Notes under the pieces: generated by a model
The model's database searches: none
Told to the model about the DNA's origin: nothing
What the model saw: only the letters and a program-made list of their open reading frames with translations
Part shown: positions 15,701 through 22,771 of the stretch, one piece after another
How the letters are laid out: each line of letters starts with the position of its first letter
Numbering within the stretch: position 1 is the stretch's first letter
Program-made: the position numbers and the translations under genes
Assembly (NCBI GenBank): GCA_958295495.1
Contig: OY282352.1
Location: forward strand, 1-64,000
From: an uncultured Latescibacterota bacterium
GTDB lineage: Bacteria > Latescibacterota > UBA2968 > UBA8231
Direction: 5' to 3'
Length of the DNA: 64,000 nucleotides

Positions 15701-16655
15701 TTTTATTCATGGTCACCAGCGTTGGGTGCTGATTTGCGAGAGTTATCGTGACATCCCCCGTCGGTTCGGTCGTCAACCACACATCTTGATCAGCGGTACC
15801 GCTCTCGAGTACGGGCAAATAGAAGATAAAAAAACGTATCGCCTTCCTAGGCTCATCGTCGTTGACGTTGATGGTCAGCGTATGTGTGAGACCGTCGTAG
15901 TCCGCACCGCTTGCGGTAAACTTGATTGTCGCAGGCCGAGTCCCAGGGTTGCTCACCATGTTGTCCACCCCGGAAAACGTCACGGTCTGCTTTGTGTTCC
16001 AGTCCGACGGAGTGAACGTTAACGACGTTGTACTCATGGTCACCAGCGTTGGGTGCTGATTTGCGAGAGTTATCGTGACATCCCCCGTCGGTTCGGTCGC
16101 CAACGACACATCTTGATCAACGGTACTGTTCTCGTTTACGGAAATAGAGGAGGGAACACGTATCGACTTCAAAGGCTCATCGTCGTCGACGCGGATGGTA
16201 AACGTTGCTGTGACACCGTCGTAATCCGCACCACTTGCGGTAAGCTTGATTGTCGCACTCCGAGTCTCAGTGTTGTCCACATCGTCGTTCACCCCGGAAA
16301 ACGTCACGGTCTGTTTTGTGGAATAGTCCGACGGAGTGAACGTTAACGACGTTTTATTCATGGTCACCAGCGCTGGGGGCTCATTCGTGATCGTGAGGGT
16401 TATCGTGACATCCCCCGACGGTTGGCTCAACAACCACACATTTTGATCAACGGTACCGCTCTCGCTCACGGCAATAGTGGAGTCATCAACACGTATCGTG
16501 GTCTGGGCGTAGAGGGCTTCGGCCCCGAAGGTTCCCGCGACGACGAGCGCGAACAGTAAATTTGCAAGTCGGGCGCGTGGGCTTAGCTGTACGACGGAAG
16601 TACGGAGGCCAATGTCAGAAGACAGCGGCTCCCTACAACGGCTTGCGCTGACCAT
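12783..16655 (-). CDS. Giant secreted multidomain surface protein 2, with NPFNP-type sorting tail
   Basis: A 1290-aa paralogue of the giant protein at 7072, starting at the ATG at 16655. That start is shared with the other copies and has GGAAGGAG 9 bases upstream; the in-frame GTG 18 codons earlier is not needed. Order: signal peptide ending ALYAQ, three clear Calx-beta-like modules (one more than copy 1) with TSLTFTPSDYST and FTASGADYDGVT, a degenerate module, a short Pro/Glu linker, four He_PIG modules, two fibronectin-like modules and the NYPNPFNPATTIQY tail ending KMVLLK. The C-terminal two thirds is nearly identical to copies 1 and 3, while the N-terminal modules differ in number and sequence. 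Probably anchored at the outer surface. Confidence 0.85.
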   Translation of the reverse strand: MVSASRCREPLSSDIGLRTSVVQLSPRARLANLLFALVVAGTFGAEALYAQTTIRVDDSTIAVSESGTVDQNVWLLSQPSGDVTITLTITNEPPALVTMNKTSLTFTPSDYSTKQTVTFSGVNDDVDNTETRSATIKLTASGADYDGVTATFTIRVDDDEPLKSIRVPSSISVNENSTVDQDVSLATEPTGDVTITLANQHPTLVTMSTTSLTFTPSDWNTKQTVTFSGVDNMVSNPGTRPATIKFTASGADYDGLTHTLTINVNDDEPRKAIRFFIFYLPVLESGTADQDVWLTTEPTGDVTITLANQHPTLVTMNKTSLTFTPSNWNTKQTVTFSGVDNMVFSTGRRQSATIKFTASGADYDGLTSTRIVDVFDDEPIPRTLSEGSTRMHFYRLLVRSGWPPIVVNPTSSDPSVVTVTPAELTWTQATSNQLQSITITAVDNAVHDAGPVTISLPINMSLSPPRLWLPLQSLSITVEDNDPAPPPEDPEPPSDPPEDPEPSSSEPFVDLVPVFADTARIADLVVEVDQAIDPQTLPTATGGDGVLRYSLSDNLPEGLVFNAMMRQLWGTPTVETDSAAAMIYKVLDADADFDTLLFTITVTPPDLKPTFGDAMITDLFAEVDQAVAWPLPEATGGDGVLRYSLSNQPDGLVLSADARQVRGAATATDTTVAAYIARDADGDTATLMFTVTIIDPNRQPTFGDATIAALFAEVDQAIDPRTLPAASGGNGPLAYSLSHLPAGLAFNADTRQVRGAATATDTTVATYTVTDADGDAATLPFTITVIDPDLQPTFGDATIEPLTATACQVVAWPLPAATGGDGALAYSLSHLPAGLVFNADTRQVRGTPTVLSDAGQTITYEGIYTATDADGDAATLPFTITVHVGLDAPEWMRAENYLGADRTGGWDGLVLLTWALSKEHALVDAYRIYREVQITHSTDAHGQVVALDAPYDEFIPWAKVEAVPGVTVGSTIVPTLDYRATRWAVAAECGGQRTCFRVAGDPESGCGVGCPQDPPEWVFAEDYRGADRTGGWRGSVLLTWPLSKEHAVVDAYRIYREVQITHSTDEHGQVVELDEPRDEFIPWKKVDAVAGATVGSTIVPTLDYRATRWAVAAECGGQRTYLRVTSNRVAGTHGAARAKAGSPEARPVAHDGTVLLPAAFVFAQQGTAPPPNSQTAQGVQSAKTATQRRVGSIDHRTPAAVALGPNYPNPFNPATTIQYSLSDAAAVRLTIHNVLGQVVRTLAAEPQQAGRYAVPWDGRDDHGQPLSAGIYFYRLQAGSVAAVEKMVLLK

Positions 16656-16764
16656 ACAAACAAACTCCTTCCTTAATTGATGTTGAGCTACCCAACCGGA
16701 CTCAACCAATTAGAAGCGTTGAAAGCTGTGGGCTTTTTAGAATGTCATCAAGTTGGGGGTGTCA

Positions 16765-16790
16765 GCCGCTGTTCGGCATAACACAGCGGC
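16765..16790. repeat. Hairpin-forming junction motif, copy 2
   Basis: Second perfect copy of GCCGCTGT/ACAGCGGC with a 10-base loop, again immediately after the stop of the giant-tail remnant. Confidence 0.6.
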
Positions 16791-16796
16791 GAATTC

Positions 16797-17126
16797 CTAC
16801 TTGAGCAGTACCATCTTCTCGACCGCCGCGACCGGGCCGGCTTGCAGCCGGTAGAAGTATATTCCCGCCGACAAGGGCCGCCCGTGGTCGGCGCACCCGT
16901 CCCAATGATCAATCGCCTCTGTCCTTTGAACAACAGCCTCGTACAGGATTGGCCACGCAACGACAACCAAAAGGGCTTCTAGCCAGTCTTGTTTTTCGCA
17001 GGCATCGCCGCGCTGCTGATCGCGTGGGTTGAAGCGCACGAAGCAGAAGCCAGAGTCCACATAGAAGCGCGTTACTAGAAGGCACGGTCGGCCCCGTCGG
17101 CCCCGTGCATTCCGAAACCATCCCAA
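16797..17126 (-). CDS. In-frame chimera of PIN-domain fragment and giant-protein sorting tail
   Basis: A 109-aa ORF. Its first part (FYVDSGFCFVRFNPRDQQ ... VVAWPILYEAVV) resembles the N-terminal half of a PIN-domain toxin. From WDG onward (DNA junction CCCGTCCCAA near 16896-16905) it becomes the last 30 residues of the giant-protein tail (HGRPLSAGIYFYRL, KMVLLK). In the equivalent place at 10912-11185 the frame is broken. There is no signal peptide, so the tail would not be exported, and the PIN active site is incomplete. Most likely a recombination by-product. It lies between giant gene 2 and the rpn C-terminal ORF and fills most of that gap. Confidence 0.4.
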   Translation of the reverse strand: MGWFRNARGRRGRPCLLVTRFYVDSGFCFVRFNPRDQQRGDACEKQDWLEALLVVVAWPILYEAVVQRTEAIDHWDGCADHGRPLSAGIYFYRLQAGPVAAVEKMVLLK

Positions 17127-17209
17127 GAGGGGCTCTTGCGTCGGCCAATTATGAATCGGCCTTTCGTTCCCTCGTTGCCTCTATAAATAACTGACGTTAC
17201 GCGGCGGGC

Positions 17210-17536
17210 CTACTCGTCGGCGTCTAACAGGCGTCTGAAGACTTCGAGCGTGGGCACCTGGATGGCCGCCCGATGCAACTGCTTGAGGCGCTGCACATCC
17301 TCGATGGCCCCAATGCGACCGGCCAAGCCGCGCACGTCCTCCGGCGGAAAGCGCAGGGCCAACACGTCGAGGAGGAATTCTCGCCCCCCCTGCTCGATGC
17401 CTTGCTCGATGCCTTGCTCAATGCCTTGCTCGATGCCTTGCTCAATGCCTTGCTCAATGCCTTGCTCAATGCCTTGCTCAATGCCTTGCTCAAGGGCCTT
17501 TTCCGTGAAATACTGCACAATCGACGATTCGTACAT
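17210..17536 (-). CDS. Free-standing Rpn C-terminal domain (RpnS-like), copy 2
   Basis: A 108-aa counterpart of the ORF at 11317: MYESSIVQYFTEKAL, eight EQGI units plus EQGG, and a C-terminal domain ending RLLDADE. It starts exactly 20 nt after the stop of rpn copy 2, the same spacing as in the first module, and again lacks the GGAGG site found before the internal ATG of rpn. The ORF has stayed open in both modules despite repeat-number change, which mildly favours function. Confidence 0.6.
   Translation of the reverse strand: MYESSIVQYFTEKALEQGIEQGIEQGIEQGIEQGIEQGIEQGIEQGIEQGGREFLLDVLALRFPPEDVRGLAGRIGAIEDVQRLKQLHRAAIQVPTLEVFRRLLDADE
17390..17495 (-). repeat. 12-bp minisatellite encoding EQGI, eight units
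   Basis: Units alternate between CTCGATGCC and CTCAATGCC variants; eight EQGI units plus EQGG. Confidence 0.95.
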
Positions 17537-17556
17537 GGTCTCGTTACGCGGCGAGC

Positions 17557-17871
17557 CTACTCGTCGGCGTCTAACAGGCGTCTGAAGGCTTCGAGCGTGG
17601 GCACCTGGATGGCCGCCCGATGCAACTGCTTGAGGCGCTGCACATCGTCAATGGCCCCAATGCGACCGGCCAAGCCGCGCACGTCCTCCGGCGGAAAGCG
17701 CAAAGCCAACACCTCGAGGAGGAATTCTCGCCCCCCCTGCTCAATGCCTTGCTCAATGCCTTGCTCAATGCCTTGCTCAATGCCTTGCTCAATGCCTTGC
17801 TCAATGCCTTGCTCAATGCCTTGCTCAAGGGCCTTTTCCGTGAAATACTGCACAATCGACGATTCGTACAT
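17557..17871 (-). CDS. Putative internal-start product of rpn copy 2 (RpnS-like antitoxin)
   Basis: In-frame ATG at residue 212 with CGGAGGAGACC immediately upstream; the product would be 104 aa with seven EQGI units. Same reasoning as for copy 1; expression is inferred. Confidence 0.45.
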   Translation of the reverse strand: MYESSIVQYFTEKALEQGIEQGIEQGIEQGIEQGIEQGIEQGIEQGGREFLLEVLALRFPPEDVRGLAGRIGAIDDVQRLKQLHRAAIQVPTLEAFRRLLDADE

Positions 17872-18504
17872 GGTCTCCTCCGAAATGATGGTCATAATGG
17901 TTTCTGATTTATACACCAACCCGCTCAAAATCGCAAGATCGGCCAGATAATTCGCCTTGAGGGGCTCGGCCAGCGGCACCTGCTGCGCCCGGTTCACACA
18001 CTGGCGCAACCACGCTTCCGCATCTAACCCGGCCGGCCGCTGCATCAACGGCGCAAACGGCAGCAAGCCCGCAGGCCCCTCGTCGAGCATGCGTTGGCCT
18101 TCGAGTTCACTCAGCCGAATCACCTTGTATTGCACCAACACGCGGAAGCCGTGCCGCTCTTGGATATAGTGCCCCGGATCACTCCGACCCGCCGCTGGGC
18201 GCAAATAGATGACGATGGAGCAGAACGGCAGGCCGTACTGCTCAATGCCGCGCCCGACATAGCCGGCCATGCGGCGGGGCATGGGCGGGCTACTATCGGT
18301 GGTTTGAAATTCGTGATGGACCAACACCTCCTCGCCGCCGAGGCGCACGCGGATGAGGCTGTCGGTGCGGTGGGTTTCGACGGTGGGTTGCTCGGTGTCG
18401 ATGATGTCGAGCACCTCGAGGTCGTCGCGTTGCAGGGCGAAGCGGACGAAGTCGGCCGGGTAGGAGTGGATCAGGTGCTTGGCGATGGTATCAAATTCGG
18501 CCAT
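17557..18504 (-). CDS. Rpn family recombination-promoting nuclease / YhgA-like (Transposase_31), copy 2
   Basis: A 315-aa protein nearly identical to the rpn protein at 11676. The PD-(D/E)XK-like residues are the same (RTDSLIRVRLG, then HHEFQTTD). It has one residue fewer in the LGGEEVL loop and one more EQGI unit (seven plus EQGG). The internal ATG at 17871 again has GGAGGAG upstream. It lies 168 bp downstream of giant gene 3 in the direction of transcription, after the junction motif, and could be read through from it or use its own leader, which is conserved at all three rpn loci. Near-identity of copies 1 and 2 indicates recent duplication. Confidence 0.85.
   Translation of the reverse strand: MAEFDTIAKHLIHSYPADFVRFALQRDDLEVLDIIDTEQPTVETHRTDSLIRVRLGGEEVLVHHEFQTTDSSPPMPRRMAGYVGRGIEQYGLPFCSIVIYLRPAAGRSDPGHYIQERHGFRVLVQYKVIRLSELEGQRMLDEGPAGLLPFAPLMQRPAGLDAEAWLRQCVNRAQQVPLAEPLKANYLADLAILSGLVYKSETIMTIISEETMYESSIVQYFTEKALEQGIEQGIEQGIEQGIEQGIEQGIEQGIEQGGREFLLEVLALRFPPEDVRGLAGRIGAIDDVQRLKQLHRAAIQVPTLEAFRRLLDADE
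17737..17829 (-). repeat. 12-bp minisatellite encoding EQGI, seven units
   Basis: Same unit as in rpn copy 1, seven EQGI plus EQGG. Confidence 0.95.
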
Positions 18505-18672
18505 AAGCCATGCCTTGGATAGGGGAGACCACAGGGCCGGTCCACGGGAGGCCGACCGCGTAACGTTCGTAAATAATGTATATCCGCGCTCGCTTGTTCA
18601 GCAAGACCGCGTTCTCTATCCCAAGCTCCGGCTACCTGTGGGCGATCAGCCGCTGTTCGGCATACCACAGTC

Positions 18673-21600
18673 CTACTTGAGCAGTACCATCTTCTCGACC
18701 GCCGCGACCGAGCCGGCTTGCAGCCGGTAGAAGTATATCCCCGCCGACAAGGGCTGCCCGTGGTCGTCGCGCCCGTCCCAGGGGACGGCGTAACGACCCG
18801 CTTGCTGAGACTCGGCGGCGAGGGTGCGGACGACCTGCCCTAATACATTGTGAATGGTCAACCGCACCTCGGCGGCGTGCCGCAGCACGTACTGAATTGT
18901 CGTGGCCGGGTTGAACGGGTTGGGGTAGTTGGGGCCGAGGGCCACCGCGGCCGGGGCGCGGTGGTCAATGGAACCGACGCGCCTTTCGGTGGCGGTCTTT
19001 GCCGATTGCACGCCCTGCGCGGTCTGGCTGTTCGGCGGCGGGGCCGTGCCCTGCTGGGCAAAGACGAAGGCTGCTGGCAGCAGCACGGTCCCGTCGTGGG
19101 CGACCAGCCGCGCCTCTGGGGATCCTGCTTTGGCACGGGCGGCCCCAGCGGTGCCGGCAACCCGATTCGAGGTCACCCGTAAGTAGGTGCGCTGGCCGCC
19201 GCACTCGGCCGCGACAGCCCAGCGGGTGGCCCTATAATCCAACGTCGGCACGATGGTGCTACCCACCGTAGCGCCCGCAACCGCATCTACCTTCTTCCAC
19301 GGGATGAACTCGTCGCGGGGTTCGTCCAACTCAACGACTTGGCCGTGCTCATCCGTGCTGTGGGTTATCTGCACCTCGCGGTAAATGCGGTACGCGTCCA
19401 CCACGGTGTGCTCCTGCGACAGCGGCCACGTCAGCAGAACCGAGCCGCGCCAACCGCCGGTGCGGTCGGCCCCGCGGTAGTCTTCAGCAAACACCCATTC
19501 GGGGGGATCTTGGGGGCATCCAACCCCACAACCCGATTCGGGGTCCCCCGCCACTCTAAAGCAGGTGCGCTGGCCGCCGCACTCGGCGGCAACAGCCCAA
19601 CGGGTAGCCCTATAATCCAGCGTCGGCACGATGGTGCTACCCACGGTAACGCCTGGAACCGCCTCCACCTTAGCCCACGGGATGAACTCGTCGTAGGGCG
19701 CGTCCAGCGCGACGACTTGGCCGTGCGCATCGGTGCTGTGGGTTATCTGCACCTCGCGGTAAATGCGGTACGCGTCCACCAGAGCATGCTGCTTGGACAA
19801 CGCCCACGTCAGCAGGACCAAGCCTTCCCAACTGCCGGTGCGATCGGCCCCGAGGTAGTTTTCAGCGCGCATCCACTCGGGGGCATCCAACCCTACATGG
19901 ACCGTGATGGTAAATGGCAGGGTGGCCGCATCGCCATCGGCGTCGGTGACCGTGTAAGTACCTTCATAAGGGATCGTCTGGCCCGCGTCGTTCAAAACCG
20001 TGGGGGTGCCCCGCACCTGGCGGGTGTCGGCGTTGAATACCAAGCCGGCCGGCAGGTTCGACAGGCTATACGCCAGCGCGCCGTCGCCGCCGGTGGCCGC
20101 CGGCAGGGACCAAGCAACCACTTGGCAAGCCGTCGCCGTCAGCGGCTCAATCGTCGCGGTGCCAAAGGTCGGTTGCAAATCCGGGTCGATGACGGTGATG
20201 GTGAACGGCAGCGTGGCCGCATCGCCGTCGGCGTCGGTGACCGTGTAGGTGGCGACGGTCGTGTCCGTCGCTGTCGCCGCACCCCGCACCTGCCGGGCGT
20301 CGGCGTTGAACGCCAAGCCAGCCGGCAGGTGCGACAGGCTATACGCCAGCGGGCCATTCCCGCCACTGGCCGCCGGCAGCGTCCGCGGGTCAATCGCTTG
20401 GTCCACCTCGGCAAAGAGGGCGGCAATCGTCGCGTCGCCAAAGGTCGGTTGCCGGTTCGGGTCGATGATGGTGACGGTGAACGTCAGGGTGGCTGTATCG
20501 CCGTCGGCATCTCTGGCTGTGTAGGCGGCGACCGTCGTGTCCGTCGCGGTCGCAGCGCCATACAACTGCCGCATCATCGCGTTGAGCGCCAAGCCGTCCG
20601 GCAGGTTCGACAGGCTGTACCGCAGCACGCCGTCCCCGCCGGTAGCCTCTGGCAGGGGCCAAGCAACCGATTGGTCAACCTCGGCGAAAAGGTCGGTAAT
20701 CATCGCGTCCCCAAAGGTAGGTTTTAGATCCGGGGGCGTAACCGTGATGGTGAACAGTAGGGTGTCGAAATCCGCGTCGGCATCGAGGACCTTATAAATC
20801 ATGGCCGCCGCGCTGTCGGTCTCGACCGTGGGGGTGCCCCACAACTGACGCATCATCGCGTTGAATACCAAGCCCTCCGGCAGATTGTCCGACAGGCTAT
20901 ACCGCAGTACGCCGTCCCCGCCGGTGGCTGTCGGCAGCGTCTGCGGATCAATCGCTTGGTCAACCTCCACGACAAGGTCGGCAATCCGCGCCGTGTCCGC
21001 GAAAACCGGCACCAGATCCACAAAGGGTTCGGAGGAGGAGGGCGGATCCTCCGGTGGGTCCGAGGGTGGCTCCGGATCCTCCGGTGGGTCCGAGGGCGGT
21101 GCCGGCGGGTCGCCATCGTCAACCACGGTGACGAGGCGGGACCGTAAGGGAAACCACAGAGGAGAAGGACTCATGTCGATCGGAAGCGAAATCGTGACAG
21201 GACCCACGTCGTGTACGTCGTTATTCACAGCCGTTATGGTCAACCCTATAGTCCTCGTACCACCCGGGGCCAAAATAACTTCCGCAGGTGTGACTGTCAC
21301 CACGCTGGGGTTGGAGCTCGTGGGACGTACCACTACTGGGTCCCAGTATGAGTCTATCCGTATTTGACTCGTGGCTGGATAGGAACTCCCCTCGTTTAGT
21401 GGATATGGAAGCGGTTGGGGCTCATCGTCGATGACGATGACGCGCGTCTTAATACCCCCCGGTCGTGCGAGGCCGTCGTAGTCCGCACCGCTTGCGGTAA
21501 ACGTGATCATCGCTACCCGAGGAAAAGGCACAGTGTTGTCCCCCGTGTTGAGCACCGCGTCGTCCATCGCGGAATACGTCACGGTCTGCTCTGTGTTCCA

Positions 21601-22287
21601 GTTCGACCGAGTAAACGTTAACGACATTGGACTCATGGTCACCAGTGTTGGGGGCTGAGCCGCGAGGCTTATCGTGACATCCCCCGTCGGTTGGCTCCCC
21701 AACGACACGAATTGATTTTTGGGCTCGTCCTCGAGCAAGGGCACCAAGTTACCAACATCGAGTAGATCGCGCCGCATGGACAACGGGGAGCCAAAAACAA
21801 ATATCGCCTTCGTGTCATCGTCGAAGACATCGAGGATCGTCTTCGCAGTGGAGGCGTCGTAGCCCCCACCGCTTGCGGTAAACTTGATTGTGTCACGCCG
21901 AGTCCCAGCGTTCTCCACCGCGTCGTCCACCCCGGAAAACGTCACGGTCTGCTTTGTGTTCCAGTTCGACGGAGTGAACGTTAACGACGTTGTACTCATG
22001 GTCACCAGCACTGGGGGCTCATTCGTGAGGGTTATCGTGACATCCCCCGAAGGTTGGGTCAACAACCACACGGGTTGATCAACGGTCCCGCTCTCGCTCA
22101 CGGAAATAGAGGAGTCACGAACACGTATCGTGGCCTGGGCGTAGAGGGCTTCGGCCCCGAAGGTTCCCGCGACGACGAGCGCGAACAGTAGATTCGCAAG
22201 TCGGGCGCGTGGGCTTAGCTGTACGACGGAAGTACGGAGGCCAATGTCAGAAGACAGCGGCTCCCTACAACGGCTTGCGCTGACCAT
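18673..22287 (-). CDS. Giant secreted multidomain surface protein 3, with NPFNP-type sorting tail
   Basis: A 1204-aa paralogue, starting at the ATG at 22287 (GGAAGGAG upstream, as in the other copies). After the signal (ALYAQ) it has about two Calx-beta-like modules with distinctive sequence (FVFGSPLSMRRDLLD resembles copy 1's FVFGSSSSSPIDRRND, absent from copy 2), then a Pro/Glu linker, four He_PIG modules, two fibronectin-like modules and the NYPNPFNPATTIQY tail. The first module resembles copy 2 and the second resembles copy 1, so the N-terminus is a mosaic. It is the first of the three in the direction of transcription. Confidence 0.85.
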   Translation of the reverse strand: MVSASRCREPLSSDIGLRTSVVQLSPRARLANLLFALVVAGTFGAEALYAQATIRVRDSSISVSESGTVDQPVWLLTQPSGDVTITLTNEPPVLVTMSTTSLTFTPSNWNTKQTVTFSGVDDAVENAGTRRDTIKFTASGGGYDASTAKTILDVFDDDTKAIFVFGSPLSMRRDLLDVGNLVPLLEDEPKNQFVSLGSQPTGDVTISLAAQPPTLVTMSPMSLTFTRSNWNTEQTVTYSAMDDAVLNTGDNTVPFPRVAMITFTASGADYDGLARPGGIKTRVIVIDDEPQPLPYPLNEGSSYPATSQIRIDSYWDPVVVRPTSSNPSVVTVTPAEVILAPGGTRTIGLTITAVNNDVHDVGPVTISLPIDMSPSPLWFPLRSRLVTVVDDGDPPAPPSDPPEDPEPPSDPPEDPPSSSEPFVDLVPVFADTARIADLVVEVDQAIDPQTLPTATGGDGVLRYSLSDNLPEGLVFNAMMRQLWGTPTVETDSAAAMIYKVLDADADFDTLLFTITVTPPDLKPTFGDAMITDLFAEVDQSVAWPLPEATGGDGVLRYSLSNLPDGLALNAMMRQLYGAATATDTTVAAYTARDADGDTATLTFTVTIIDPNRQPTFGDATIAALFAEVDQAIDPRTLPAASGGNGPLAYSLSHLPAGLAFNADARQVRGAATATDTTVATYTVTDADGDAATLPFTITVIDPDLQPTFGTATIEPLTATACQVVAWSLPAATGGDGALAYSLSNLPAGLVFNADTRQVRGTPTVLNDAGQTIPYEGTYTVTDADGDAATLPFTITVHVGLDAPEWMRAENYLGADRTGSWEGLVLLTWALSKQHALVDAYRIYREVQITHSTDAHGQVVALDAPYDEFIPWAKVEAVPGVTVGSTIVPTLDYRATRWAVAAECGGQRTCFRVAGDPESGCGVGCPQDPPEWVFAEDYRGADRTGGWRGSVLLTWPLSQEHTVVDAYRIYREVQITHSTDEHGQVVELDEPRDEFIPWKKVDAVAGATVGSTIVPTLDYRATRWAVAAECGGQRTYLRVTSNRVAGTAGAARAKAGSPEARLVAHDGTVLLPAAFVFAQQGTAPPPNSQTAQGVQSAKTATERRVGSIDHRAPAAVALGPNYPNPFNPATTIQYVLRHAAEVRLTIHNVLGQVVRTLAAESQQAGRYAVPWDGRDDHGQPLSAGIYFYRLQAGSVAAVEKMVLLK

Positions 22288-22477
22288 ACAAACAAACTCC
22301 TTCCTTAATTGATGTTGAGCGACCCAACCGGACTCAACCAATTAGAAGCGTTGAAAGCTGTGAGCTTTTTAGAGTGTCATCAAATTGTGGGTGTCAGGAT
22401 GCACCCACTTTCGTGAGGGCAGGCACAAGAGTTGCCCCCGCCCTCCATCGTCATTGCTGGCGACGACGCGACCCGAA

Positions 22478-22702
22478 CGGCCTTTGGTATCCAACCATGT
22501 AACACAAAAAGCCCATTGCTGGGTACTGTTCGACCCAGCTTGCCCCGACCACAAGCCGCCCTATCAGACCATTGGCGCGGGCATGGAATTTCCTTTGGAT
22601 AATGGGCACGTTGGTGACCATCACCGGCATCCTCATCGTCGTCATCAAGCTCTGACCGCGCCCCCCCATAGCCAGTGGAAAGCCCCAACTGAAAACTCCG
22701 CG
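22478..22702 (+). repeat. Truncated third copy of the 686-bp unit
   Basis: It matches the start of the unit (CGGCCTTTGG, then CACAAAAAGCCCATTGCTGG), then jumps at GCATGGA near 22590 to the membrane-segment codons of the 103-aa gene and continues to its stop and beyond. Most of that gene is deleted, apparently by recombination at a GCATGGA microhomology. It marks the right edge of the array and fills most of the gap between giant gene 3 and the aldolase gene; the rest (22288-22477 and 22703-22771) holds the giant-gene leader and nothing else recognisable. Confidence 0.85.
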
Positions 22703-22771
22703 TGCCCCGCTCGGTGCTCATCTGCGGATACTTTGCCGTCAGAGGGCATCCCGCTTCCAAGACGGCTCGGC

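Larger units (their letters stand above)
7040..22380 (-). repeat. Tandem segmental array: three giant genes with interposed rpn modules
   Basis: Three giant genes (3' ends at 7072, 12783 and 18673) repeat with periods of about 5.7 and 5.9 kb. Between them lie two highly similar copies of [PIN/tail remnant, rpn C-terminal duplicate, rpn]. The 5' leaders of the giant genes, the rpn genes and the remnants are almost identical at the DNA level, so the array grew by unequal crossing-over. Left and right edges carry copies of the same flanking sequence (5707-7070 and 22478-22702). Confidence 0.85.
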
